Shown here one piece after another: positions 1-7,167 of a stretch of 14,328 nt of DNA. The notes beneath the pieces were generated by a model. The model was not told where the DNA came from, ran no database searches, and saw only the letters and a list, made by a program, of their open reading frames with translations. Both the position numbers and the translations under genes were made by a program. The stretch is from Clostridiaceae bacterium (lineage in GTDB: Bacteria > Bacillota > Clostridia > Oscillospirales > Butyricicoccaceae), in assembly GCA_018383195.1 (NCBI GenBank), contig JAGZOP010000055.1:1-14328 (forward strand), read 5' to 3'. Numbering within the stretch: the first letter of the stretch is position 1; the number at the start of each line of letters is the position of its first letter.

Positions 1-252
1 GGTGTTCATAAAGGCATGCAAGGGTGGATCACTGAACCAGAAAACATCAACGGATATTGGTTGGTTAATTTTCCTCAGTGCGGTGAAAAGAATGATATTG
101 CTACAATTCCTGTCAGAGAAGAAGATGTGAAAGTAGTAAAAATCCTTGATGCACATGTGAACGAGCGCATTAAGGTGCAATTTGGAAAAGAAGTCGATCA
201 GACAAAATCATTTGCCGAAAAGCCGGATGATCTTTCTGACTATCGCATTTGA
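1..252 (+). CDS. C-terminal part of a small uncharacterised protein
   Basis: The frame is open from the first base of the window and ends at TGA 250-252, so at least 83 residues are present. There is an in-frame ATG at 16, but the codons before it (Gly-Val-His-Lys-Gly) read like the same protein and no Shine-Dalgarno is visible, so the true start probably lies upstream of the window. The protein contains a GxxKGMxGWI segment followed by WLVNFPQ and an acidic VREEDVKVV stretch, consistent with a small all-beta (SH3-like) domain; this fold is inferred. I do not recognise a named family. Base composition is clearly AT-richer than the gene array to the right, so it may belong to the host chromosome or to a different module. 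It converges on the integrase gene across the terminator at 337-364. Confidence 0.7.
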   Translation, partial: GVHKGMQGWITEPENINGYWLVNFPQCGEKNDIATIPVREEDVKVVKILDAHVNERIKVQFGKEVDQTKSFAEKPDDLSDYRI

Positions 253-336
253 TAGGATAAAAACCTTTTGCCTGCTGCTTCCAAATCATTGATATGACTG
301 GATTTTTCCAAGTCCTATCATTACATTCCGACCAAA

Positions 337-375
337 CCCCCTCTGGAGCGAACTCCAGAGGGGGTATCTTTGTTT
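337..375. terminator. Bidirectional intrinsic terminator between convergent genes
   Basis: A perfect 12-bp stem (CCCCCTCTGGAG at 337-348 with CTCCAGAGGGGG at 353-364) closes a CGAA loop. On the plus strand it is followed by TATCTTTGTTT; on the minus strand the transcript continues with TTTGG, a weaker tail. It lies between the plus-strand gene ending at 252 and the minus-strand integrase ending at 396, so it probably terminates both. Confidence 0.85.
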
Positions 376-395
376 ATGCGCCGCAATTTCTGAGT

Positions 396-1982
396 TTATT
401 TCAGCCCCAACTCACTACGAATCTCGTCATAATATTTCCGTACCGTGTTCCTGTCTGTCCCCACCGCCTTGGCGATGGCGCTCTTGCTGGTAACCTCCGG
501 ATGCTCCCGCATATAGGCGGCGATGGCTTTCTTCTTCTCACTGATCCCGTCCGGAATAGCATCCAGGTTTCTGCTCTCCTTGATGGCCTTGATCTCCGCC
601 TTCATCTGTTCGATTAGCCCAGGCAGGAGCGCCTCACACTCCTCCCGTGTTTTAGCGTACACATTACGGGAGTGCTTTTTGCCGTCCGGCCACATTGGGG
701 AGTAGCGTCCCTCCCAGCAGTTTTCGCTGATCTGGGTGATACAGCCGGTGCCGGGCTTCCGTTTCCTTCCTGCATAGGGCTGGAATGTGGTCATCGTCCG
801 CTTCTCTTGCGGCTCCGCAGGTAATTCCTGCGGAGCCGCTTTCCCTATTTTCTGGTCGATTTTGGCCGCTGCCTCAGACCGCATGGGATTTGTGATGTGG
901 GTGTAGATGTCCAGCGTGGTGGCCGCCGAAACATGGCCCAGCATGGCAGAGAGGGTCTTCACATCCATCCCGTTTCCAAGAGCGATGGTGGCAAAGGTAT
1001 GCCGTAAATCATGGAAACGAATTTGCTTACACTGGGCGTGTTCCAGGATGAGGTGTAGCCGCGTTCTGATGTAGGCCGGGTCCAGAGGCGAGTCCTCCTT
1101 CACCGGCGCGGGGAACATCCACCGGGAGTTTACGCTCTCCTTGTACTCTTTCAGAATGTTCAGAAGCGTCGGAGGCAGGCTGACCGTGCGGATGGAGGAT
1201 TTCGTTTTGGGCTTGGAAATCAGGAGCCCATCCTCCTTTGTCCGGTAGACCTGCTTGGTGACTTGTAGTTCTCCGGTCTCCAGATTCAGGTCATCCCATT
1301 GCAGGGCCAGCAGTTCTCCCCGCCGCAGGCCGGTGGTCAGTTCCAGCAGGAACAGCTCGAAGTACCCCTCCGCCTTTGCGTGGATCAGAAACCGCTGGAT
1401 CTCCTCACGGGTCAGCACCTGCATCTCCCGTGCTTTCTTGGGCGGCAGCTTGCATCCGACGGCGGGGTTCATGCGGATCAGCCCCTCCTGCACTGCCTTC
1501 TCCAAAGCGGACCGGCAGTTCATGTGGCAGGCCCGCACCATGCGGTCGGACAGCCCCTTGCCGTAGTGTTCCGCGTGGAGGAGCCGTCCGCTCTTTTTCA
1601 GTCGGGCGTAGAACTGCTGCAGGTCATTCTGTGTCAGCTGATCCAGAGGGATGTTTCCCAGTTCCGAGATAATGTGCCGATAGATCCTGCCCTCATAGCC
1701 CGAACGGGTGGTGGGTCGAAGCTTCGGCTTACAGTAGTTCTGATACCAGAAGTCCATCCACTCTCCGAAGGGCATTTCGAGCTTAATCTTGTCTGACTTG
1801 GGTGGAGCGTACTGCTCCTGCAACTGCTTCAGCTTCTCTACGCATTCGCTCTTTGTCTTGGCCAAGACATTCTTGGTCTTGGGAAGGTTCTTTTCATCGT
1901 AGCCGATGACCACCCGGCCCTCCCAGCTGCCGTCTTCCTTTTTTCGTACCATGCCGTCGCCGGATGGCCTGCGTTTTGCCAT
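396..1982 (-). CDS. Tyrosine-type site-specific integrase with duplicated arm-binding-like domain and HTH-like tail
   Basis: This 528-residue protein is a tyrosine recombinase that would cut and rejoin DNA at attachment sites. The start at 1982 is chosen because AAAGGAGGT (1991-1999) sits 8 nt upstream; the frame extends to 2045 without another such site. Residues about 1-60 are an arm-type DNA-binding domain (SWEGR, then AKTKSECVEKL). Residues about 70-175 are the SAM-like core-binding domain. The catalytic domain shows TGLRRGELL with Arg220, the KTKSS strand (259-263), HDLRH with His324 and Arg327, LGH with His350, and the nucleophile Tyr360 in LDIYTH. Residues about 400-528 are an addition beyond the usual 370-400 residue length. 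They repeat the N-terminal pattern (CWEGR, then AKTREECEALL) and end with a helix-turn-helix-like stretch (SKSAIAKAVGTDRNTVRKYY). The gene is transcribed away from the immunity-type array. It is probably the mobility gene of the island, of Tn916/phage integrase type. Confidence 0.96.
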   Translation of the reverse strand: MAKRRPSGDGMVRKKEDGSWEGRVVIGYDEKNLPKTKNVLAKTKSECVEKLKQLQEQYAPPKSDKIKLEMPFGEWMDFWYQNYCKPKLRPTTRSGYEGRIYRHIISELGNIPLDQLTQNDLQQFYARLKKSGRLLHAEHYGKGLSDRMVRACHMNCRSALEKAVQEGLIRMNPAVGCKLPPKKAREMQVLTREEIQRFLIHAKAEGYFELFLLELTTGLRRGELLALQWDDLNLETGELQVTKQVYRTKEDGLLISKPKTKSSIRTVSLPPTLLNILKEYKESVNSRWMFPAPVKEDSPLDPAYIRTRLHLILEHAQCKQIRFHDLRHTFATIALGNGMDVKTLSAMLGHVSAATTLDIYTHITNPMRSEAAAKIDQKIGKAAPQELPAEPQEKRTMTTFQPYAGRKRKPGTGCITQISENCWEGRYSPMWPDGKKHSRNVYAKTREECEALLPGLIEQMKAEIKAIKESRNLDAIPDGISEKKKAIAAYMREHPEVTSKSAIAKAVGTDRNTVRKYYDEIRSELGLK

Positions 1983-2454
1983 GATGATGTACCTCCTTTG
2001 CAGCAACACAACATATCCCAGAAAGAGAGAACTATCCAGGGGCACGGCGAACTGTTATCAAAAAAGTTATCATTTGGGGTAGCGAACACAGTGGCAATCA
2101 ATCAAAAATTTTTCTGTGATAAACCAAAATATATACATTTTTACAAAAATTGACCATCATAAGCAGCGACGAGAATTCTTTAAAAAAACAAAAGCACGAA
2201 AAACACTCAAAAATAGGCATAAAGGCTTTGATTTCTCTTGCAATAATTGAATTCTTGGAGAATTGGAGCTTGTTTGTAGCCCACTTTTTTACTCATCTCT
2301 TGATAGTATGTCTCAAGGGCTTTTTTGAATATGCTTTATAGTGCTTATTCTTTGTATATTGCGTGCTAAAAATTGGTACGCCCGTTGTCAGTCATCATCT
2401 ATGTGTTTTCCTAACAGAGAACAGTTTCTGGGATTTTATCAATTCAAGTTTTAG
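1983..2454. other. AT-rich non-coding region upstream of the integrase
   Basis: No gene is supported here. The stretch is far AT-richer than the flanking coding DNA. A 63-codon frame at 2150-2341 begins with TTG, has no ribosome binding site and no recognisable sequence. Integrase leader sequence and probably recombinase or excisionase binding sites lie here; I see no confident promoter for the integrase itself. Confidence 0.6.
2054..2072 (+). repeat. Tandem GTTATCA direct repeat, possible arm-type site
   Basis: GTTATCA occurs at 2054-2060 and again at 2066-2072, one helical-turn-like 12 nt apart, just upstream of the integrase start. The core hexamer recurs as GATAAC at 2624-2629 and 2722-2727 and as GTTATC at 2743-2748. 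Repeated short sites flanking an integrase gene often serve as arm-type binding sites; that role is inferred here. Confidence 0.4.
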
Positions 2455-2483
2455 TTGATAATTTCCATGTAATTAGGTATGAT
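2455..2483 (+). promoter_or_regulatory. Probable vegetative sigma-factor promoter for the immunity-type operon
   Basis: TTGATA (2455-2460) and TATGAT (2478-2483) are separated by exactly 17 nt. Each box is one base from the consensus (TTGACA, TATAAT). Transcription would start near 2490 and run through a leader of roughly 300 nt before the first gene at 2788. Between genes of the array I saw no comparably good promoter, so this may drive much of the operon. Confidence 0.65.
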
Positions 2484-2561
2484 GGAAAAGAACCATCCGA
2501 CCTTATGGTTTGAAAGAAGCAACTAACCATATATAAAAGTATCACAAGCAACTTACACTGT

Positions 2562-2579
2562 ACGCATGGGATCATGCGT
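2562..2579 (+). other. Small hairpin in the operon leader
   Basis: ACGCATG (2562-2568) pairs perfectly with CATGCGT (2573-2579) around a GGAT loop. It has no T-tract after it. It lies in the proposed 5' leader and may be part of a larger fold; no known riboswitch class is recognised. Confidence 0.4.
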
Positions 2580-2665
2580 GATGTAGGCGGAAGTTTTTGG
2601 GAGATGCACACGAATCAGTTAAAGATAACTTTATTTCTATATAAAAATGGATTTTGTGTGTGGCG

Positions 2666-2704
2666 GAAACCACATCTGGGGGTGGATGTGGTTTCTTTCT
2701 TGCG
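2666..2704 (+). terminator. Terminator-like hairpin in the leader (first of two)
   Basis: GAAACCACATC (2666-2676) pairs over 11 bp with GATGTGGTTTC (2685-2695) around a G-rich 8-nt loop, and is followed by TTTCTT. It has the form of an intrinsic terminator or attenuator and lies downstream of the promoter at 2455-2483 and upstream of the first gene. It could equally end a lost upstream gene. Confidence 0.6.
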
Positions 2705-2712
2705 GCCTTTTT

Positions 2713-2767
2713 GCGCCTTGCGATAACCTGTCTAAGTGACAGGTTATCGCAGGGCGCTTTTCTATCT
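2713..2767 (+). terminator. Long 20-bp hairpin with U-rich tail directly before the first gene
   Basis: Positions 2713-2732 pair with 2738-2757 over 20 bp, with a single G-T wobble, around a TAAGT loop. The inner 13 bp (GCGATAACCTGTC and its complement) are perfect, and TTTTCTATCTT follows. The hairpin ends only about 15 nt before the Shine-Dalgarno of the gene at 2788. It may act as a terminator/attenuator, but its dyad symmetry and its GATAAC/GTTATC content also suit a recombinase- or regulator-binding site. Confidence 0.7.
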
Positions 2768-2787
2768 TCGAAAAGGAGTCCGAGAAT

Positions 2788-3903
2788 ATGAGCCTGAAAT
2801 ACACCTGCCTCGGCTGTGGGACACCCTTGGGTTACGAGGGACTGTGCTGGAAATGCGAGTGCGAGAAAAGCCGAAAAACCGCGCTGGGATGGATGCCGGA
2901 ACAAATCGCAGAGAAGCAGAAAAATCTGATTCAGAATATCCAGCGGCTGGCGGATATGGAAGACCCGGAGTTTACCGACTTCTGGCAGCTTTTAGGCTAC
3001 CGGGATGCCATTACCCCGGAGATCCAACGGGCAGCACTGGCTGTAGAGGGATTCTATCCCTGCGAACTCTATTACGGAGCACCGGATGATGTACGGGATG
3101 CGCTGATCACCGCTTTACTGGAACCGGATAGCTCCCAAAATGCTGCCGAACTGATGTCCTGCCTTGCCTTCCAGGGAGATGACAAGGCAATGGAGACTCT
3201 GCTGGAACTGGAGCGGAACCCCCGGCCCTGGCGCAAGAGTCTCTATGTGGATCCGTCCAGCTATGCCCAGTGTGGCGGCTGGACCTTTGATAAGGATGGC
3301 CATCGGACGCAGCTCAACTTCAATACCTGCTATCCTATGGTCAAGGGGGCGACCGGCGAAGCGTCTCCCGTTCGCATCGGGCGGGCACGGGAGGACACCT
3401 GTCCCCACTGTGGCGGGCATATGGTGGATCTGCTGGTGCTGGATGGGCGGGATGAGCGGCTGAAGTTCTTGGGGCTGGACGGTATTCTGACAGCCACCTG
3501 CTGTCCCAACTGCGTGGGCTTCCTGAAAGGCCCCGCCTTCAACCGCTTTACCCTGGACGGCGGCGTGGAGGTCTTTCCCTCGGAGCTCTTTGACGGGGCG
3601 GAGAGGATAAAATGCTATGTCCGGCCAGAGGACTATAAGGCACTCACCGAAAATTCTTTTGTGCTGGCCAAAACACCTGTGCCCCTGTTTTACGGCGCCG
3701 CCTGCGACGATGTGAACACCATTGGCGGCTTTGCCAACTGGGTGCAGGACGCGGAATATACCATCTGCCCCCACTGCGGAAAGCCCATGAAGTATCTGGC
3801 CCAGATCCAGTGGGATACGGTGTATGACTGTGCGGAGGGAACGCTCTATGTGGAGTTCTGTCCGGATTGCCAAATCCTATCCATGCAGCATCAGCAAACC
3901 TGA
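2788..3903 (+). CDS. DUF1963/YwqG-like zinc-ribbon protein, predicted immunity protein
   Basis: The 371-residue product begins 9 nt after AAGGAG (2773-2778). It carries a short N-terminal CxxC pair set (Cys7/Cys10 and Cys20/Cys23), an alpha-helical HEAT-like middle (about 95-150), a central treble-clef-like set (Cys205/Cys208 and Cys239/Cys242) and a C-terminal segment. That last segment has IGGFANWVQ (312-320), CPHC (327-330), FLAQI-like YLAQI (336-340) and VEFCPDC (355-361). The GGxPxWxQ, CPxC, LAQI and CPDC series with a terminal QQT is what DUF1963 (YwqG)-like proteins near polymorphic toxin loci show. It has no signal peptide or membrane segment, so it is probably cytoplasmic and binds zinc. 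Being first in the operon, it follows the leader hairpins. The toxin it would neutralise cannot be read from the sequence. Confidence 0.85.
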   Translation: MSLKYTCLGCGTPLGYEGLCWKCECEKSRKTALGWMPEQIAEKQKNLIQNIQRLADMEDPEFTDFWQLLGYRDAITPEIQRAALAVEGFYPCELYYGAPDDVRDALITALLEPDSSQNAAELMSCLAFQGDDKAMETLLELERNPRPWRKSLYVDPSSYAQCGGWTFDKDGHRTQLNFNTCYPMVKGATGEASPVRIGRAREDTCPHCGGHMVDLLVLDGRDERLKFLGLDGILTATCCPNCVGFLKGPAFNRFTLDGGVEVFPSELFDGAERIKCYVRPEDYKALTENSFVLAKTPVPLFYGAACDDVNTIGGFANWVQDAEYTICPHCGKPMKYLAQIQWDTVYDCAEGTLYVEFCPDCQILSMQHQQT

Positions 3904-3917
3904 GAGGAGCGCATACG

Positions 3918-5300
3918 ATGAGTTTGCCAAAGCGTGACGGCGTGAAGGGCCGCTACTACCTGATCCACAAGCCGGATACTTCTCCAGAGGTGCTGGCGGA
4001 GGCGGATCTCTGCATCCAGGATGTTCTGAACGGCACTGCTCGTGAAAATCACTCCGATTACCCGACCGTGGTGCGAAACCACAACGGAACGCCCTTTCTC
4101 CCTGATCAGCTGCTGGAGCGGTATCTTTCCCGACTGCCGCTGAAGGGATTTCCCTGCGAGGATGCGGTTTCCCTCTGCGATGCCATGCGGCGGCTGGTTT
4201 GCTGGGAGGAGATCCGCTATGAGTTGGAGAAGTACATAGAAAAGCAGGTGCAGGAGCGGTTCTTCCTTGTGGGAGAGCAGGAAGATGGGTTTACCGTCTT
4301 TCCGCCCTGCACGGTGTGTCCGGAATTGCGCCTGGAGGATGTGGACGAAGGGCTGCTGCGCTTTGCCTGCTATGTGGCAGTCTGCCACACCGTGTATGGG
4401 CAGAGTTTTGAGTCTCTCAAAACCGAACACATCCTCGGCCTGGTTTCCCAGCTCCGTCCCGACATGGTAAAAGAACTGAAAGCCAATGGCAGCGGCAAAT
4501 TGCCGCCTAACATCCAAAAGCGGAAAACAAAGTACCTGACCGCCTCGGCCAATGATGCGTTTGCCACCGTCCGCATCACCGCCAGGGACTGCACAGAGGA
4601 GTGCTATGCGGAAGTCTTGGACTATCTGTGCGCGGTGCTGGAGCAGGAGGAATTCCCCCGCAGTTACTCGGTGGAGTTCCGTGGCTCAGAGAAAAACTAT
4701 CTGCCCATTCCTGGACTTCCTAAAAAGGGCGTTAATCAGTTCTTTGCCTGTGCTGTCCAATACCCCAGATTACACGCCGATATTGAGCGGTATGCACGGC
4801 TGGCCATGCGGGAGTATGAATGGTACAACAACCTCTCCGATGAATCCTGCGCCATGCCCGGAACCTTCGCCGTGTTTGCTCTGGGACTGGAAGGAGAACA
4901 GTGGGCACCGCTCGTGACGGAGTATCTGGATCTCTGCGACGACGAGCACTCCTCCCTGCAAGAGAAATTCCTTCATGCCTTTATCCGGAAGTTTGGTTTT
5001 CAACCATGGACACTGGGGGTATTGGTTCGGGGCGCATTGTCTATGCAGTGGATGAAGCCTGCCAAGGAATTCCGCAGTCTGATTGCCAATGCGGAAAGCC
5101 TGGATGCTCTACTGGCAGTCAAGTGCCGCTTTTCCGCTTATCTCCTGTCAGAAGAAAATAAGGACCCGAAATTCCGGGCCATCGCTTGGCAGAGCCTACT
5201 CTGGGCCATCTGGGGTCCGTCCTCCGAAAACGGTGGCAGCAAGGTCATCAAAGCGGCCCCAGAAGAATTGAGAGAGAAATACCGGCAGGTATTTGCGTGA
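3918..5300 (+). CDS. Uncharacterised 460-residue protein of the immunity-type array
   Basis: The start at 3918 follows GAGAGGAG, which overlaps the stop region of the gene before; the frame is open back to a TTG at 3867 inside that gene, which I discard. The product is soluble and largely alpha-helical in appearance, with many acidic and aromatic residues and no signal peptide. The N-terminal region (SDYPTVVRNHNGTPFLP) and a C-terminal helical region (LLWAIWGP) are distinctive, but I cannot assign a family with confidence; DUF6138 is an unverified guess. Position in the operon and a 14-nt spacing on both sides argue that it serves the same purpose as its neighbours. It is a candidate large immunity family. 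Confidence 0.85.
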   Translation: MSLPKRDGVKGRYYLIHKPDTSPEVLAEADLCIQDVLNGTARENHSDYPTVVRNHNGTPFLPDQLLERYLSRLPLKGFPCEDAVSLCDAMRRLVCWEEIRYELEKYIEKQVQERFFLVGEQEDGFTVFPPCTVCPELRLEDVDEGLLRFACYVAVCHTVYGQSFESLKTEHILGLVSQLRPDMVKELKANGSGKLPPNIQKRKTKYLTASANDAFATVRITARDCTEECYAEVLDYLCAVLEQEEFPRSYSVEFRGSEKNYLPIPGLPKKGVNQFFACAVQYPRLHADIERYARLAMREYEWYNNLSDESCAMPGTFAVFALGLEGEQWAPLVTEYLDLCDDEHSSLQEKFLHAFIRKFGFQPWTLGVLVRGALSMQWMKPAKEFRSLIANAESLDALLAVKCRFSAYLLSEENKDPKFRAIAWQSLLWAIWGPSSENGGSKVIKAAPEELREKYRQVFA

Positions 5301-5310
5301 GGAGAACACC

Positions 5311-6153
5311 ATGAAAAAGAGAAAAGTCAAGGACTTTATTGCCCTGTACGCCCCGGAAGATGAGGAAAAGCTGGTGCTGATCCAAAGCGGCACCAGCGCG
5401 GACAAGACCTTTCTGGATACTTTCTGGACGGCGCATACCCATGCCCTCGCCATGGCGGATGTCCAGACCGGACAGGTGCTCTCCGGCCGATGCTGCCTGA
5501 GCTGGCCGCTGACGGACAAGGGAAGGGAATCCGGTGACTATTCCAAGCGGTTTGCCAAGGGCAACATCTATCGGATCAAGACCCGCGGCTGGAAAGGCGT
5601 TGCACTCAGCGAACCCCAGTGGTATGTCACGGAGGTACTGGAGGAAGGTGTATCCTGTCCGGCACTGGAGAAGCTCTGGGCGGAGTACACAAAGCCCATC
5701 CTTTTGGAAGATGAAGTGCTGGGGACGCTCACGCTGGATCGCGAGATGAGCACATTCGATGGAACCTGCCAGTGGATGGGGAAAGAAGTCCGGATCTCGT
5801 TGGATGTGGAGATCGAAAAGAAAGCATCCTGGACCCGCGTCACCAATGTAATGAAGAAACTGCTGGCAGATCAGGAAGTCTGGGACAAGTCCCTGCGGGC
5901 GATGGCTGCTCAGACGCTCACTGCTCAGGCCAACGAATGGCTGGCAGACAATGACCAGACCGACCGGGCCCCGGAGAAGGACCCCATCACCGAGGAGGAG
6001 TTCGCCCGGCGCATCCTGCTCACCGAGTTTACAGTATCTCCCGGCGGGCGTTTTACCGCCTGGTATGAGGACGACGATATGTTCTGGGGCCATGTGGTCA
6101 CTGTGGATGGAATACTGAAAAAGGGGCCCATTGGTGCGGATATGCAGGGATGA
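5311..6153 (+). CDS. DUF2262 domain protein, predicted immunity protein (copy 1)
   Basis: The 280-residue product starts at the ATG preceded by GAGGAG, which itself overlaps the TGA of the previous gene. Residues 1 to about 125 form a poorly recognised N-terminal domain with NIYRIKTRGW. Residues about 128-280 are a DUF2262 domain: EDEVLGTLTLD (133-143), SWTRVTNV (173-180), ITEEEFARRILLTE (226-239), then SPGGRFTAWYEDDDMFWGH (243-261). DUF2262 proteins recur in toxin-immunity neighbourhoods; a direct biochemical role is not established to my knowledge. A paralogue lies at 9572-10411 and is more than half identical by eye over the C-terminal 150 residues. No signal peptide or membrane segment is seen. 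Confidence 0.85.
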   Translation: MKKRKVKDFIALYAPEDEEKLVLIQSGTSADKTFLDTFWTAHTHALAMADVQTGQVLSGRCCLSWPLTDKGRESGDYSKRFAKGNIYRIKTRGWKGVALSEPQWYVTEVLEEGVSCPALEKLWAEYTKPILLEDEVLGTLTLDREMSTFDGTCQWMGKEVRISLDVEIEKKASWTRVTNVMKKLLADQEVWDKSLRAMAAQTLTAQANEWLADNDQTDRAPEKDPITEEEFARRILLTEFTVSPGGRFTAWYEDDDMFWGHVVTVDGILKKGPIGADMQG

Positions 6154-6174
6154 TACAAAAAAGGCGGTGAAACG

Positions 6175-6684
6175 ATGGAACAGAGAGAAGAAAGAAAGCT
6201 GTTGGAGCAGCTTGAACAGTGGAATAGCAAGGACGAGTATTCCCGGTGCATCCGGGCCATCGAAGCTATCCCAGAGCAGGAGCGAGGCTATCTGCTGACC
6301 GTCAAGCTGAGCCGAGCCTACAGCAATCTAGCGGTGCTGGGGGATCATAGCGAGCATGGGACGGATGGTGAAGTGGACGGGGATCTTCTCTGGCACGCCA
6401 TTGAACTGCTGGAGTCCGTCCGCCCCCAGGGAGAGAACGACCCTTACTGGAACTCCCGGATGAGCTATTCCTGCCTTATGGCATACCGCTCCGCAGCTAC
6501 CGCCTATGAATACGCAAAACGATGGCTTGCCCTGTCCCCGGAAGACCTGGACGCCCAAAAGCTGGTACGGGACTGCGAGGAATATCTGGAGGAAGAAAAA
6601 GCTCTGGAGCAGGATTTAAAAGAGCGGGAGGAGATTATCCGGCGGGAAACTCCCGATGATGTAAAGGGGGTTATCTGTAAATGA
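6175..6684 (+). CDS. TPR-like helical protein of immunity clusters
   Basis: The 169-residue product has the pattern of a short TPR module: residues about 22-55 (YSRCIRAIEAIPEQERG, then LSRAYSNLA), about 72-103 (HAIELLESVRPQGENDPYW) and about 105-135 (YEYAKRWLALSPEDLDA). The C-terminus (136-160) is a charged helix, probably a coiled coil. In Firmicutes this TPR type is commonly the N-terminal part of two-domain proteins next to polymorphic toxin genes; here the partner domain is missing, so it may be a truncated or stand-alone form. The Shine-Dalgarno is a weaker AAGGCGG. Its TGA overlaps the next ATG (ATGA at 6681-6684), indicating translational coupling. Confidence 0.8.
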   Translation: MEQREERKLLEQLEQWNSKDEYSRCIRAIEAIPEQERGYLLTVKLSRAYSNLAVLGDHSEHGTDGEVDGDLLWHAIELLESVRPQGENDPYWNSRMSYSCLMAYRSAATAYEYAKRWLALSPEDLDAQKLVRDCEEYLEEEKALEQDLKEREEIIRRETPDDVKGVICK

Positions 6685-6914
6685 ACAGCGAGCAGATCAC
6701 AGAATTTTTGCAGGAGCATTGGTATATTGCCTCAGTGATCATCGGGGCCGTGATTTTGATTGGAGCGATCCGCAACTGGAACTGGCTCTGCGACCCCACT
6801 GGTACGCGGGATGCCCATCGCCACAGCAGAGGATACCGGCGTGTGGTTTTCTTCCTGCTGGGTGTCCTCCTGATAGTGGTGAGCATTTGGGGATTTGTGC
6901 TGAAATTGAACTAG
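6681..6914 (+). CDS. Imm17-family small membrane immunity protein
   Basis: This 77-residue protein has two hydrophobic segments (about 15-31 and 54-74) joined by a loop with GAIRNWNWLCDPTG (28-41) and RGYRRVVFF. The topology and the GAIxNxxWxCxPxG motif are those of Imm17, a predicted immunity family of two-helix membrane proteins. It should sit in the cytoplasmic membrane, which suggests a cognate toxin acting at or crossing the membrane; that is inference. The start overlaps the stop of the TPR gene, so translation is probably coupled. Confidence 0.8.
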   Translation: MNSEQITEFLQEHWYIASVIIGAVILIGAIRNWNWLCDPTGTRDAHRHSRGYRRVVFFLLGVLLIVVSIWGFVLKLN

Positions 6915-6927
6915 GAGGAGCAAGGCC

Positions 6928-7122
6928 ATGACCCAGGAAGAACAGATCCGTCTCTACCGGCTCATGGAAAAGCTCAACTGGTTTTTCCACCAGGAGATGC
7001 ACTATCTCGACCGGGATATTGCGGAACAGACCGCGCGGGAGTGTTATCCGGAGATCCGGGAGTTTACATATGATATTTTGTGGAATGACCTGCCCAAAGA
7101 GGTGCAGGATCAACTTGATTAG
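6928..7122 (+). CDS. Small uncharacterised helical protein
   Basis: A 64-residue product preceded by TAGGAGGAG, in which the stop codon of the previous gene forms part of the Shine-Dalgarno. The sequence is charged, helical and soluble, with a conserved-looking FHQEMHYLDRDIAEQT core and a C-terminal LPKEVQDQL. I do not recognise a family. It is followed by a 45-nt spacer. Location and good initiation signals make it a real gene and a candidate small immunity protein. Confidence 0.75.
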   Translation: MTQEEQIRLYRLMEKLNWFFHQEMHYLDRDIAEQTARECYPEIREFTYDILWNDLPKEVQDQLD

Positions 7123-7167
7123 GATAAACCCTAATGACTTTGCACTGGCCCAGGAGGTGGAGTTGCA

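Noticed and set aside
2150..2341. 63-codon plus-strand frame with a hydrophobic stretch
   Set aside because: It starts at TTG without a Shine-Dalgarno in an AT-rich non-coding region and resembles no protein; the hydrophobicity follows from the AT bias.
2562..2757. Known riboswitch in the leader
   Set aside because: Hairpins are clear, but no conserved core of a riboswitch class that I know is present.
3115..3873. Minus-strand open frame of 252 codons
   Set aside because: It lies antisense to the DUF1963-like gene, whose paired cysteines and GGFANWVQ motif establish the plus-strand frame.
5248..6093. Minus-strand open frame of 281 codons
   Set aside because: It lies opposite the DUF2262 gene, whose motifs are clear, and overlaps the gene before it; no initiation site or recognisable domain.
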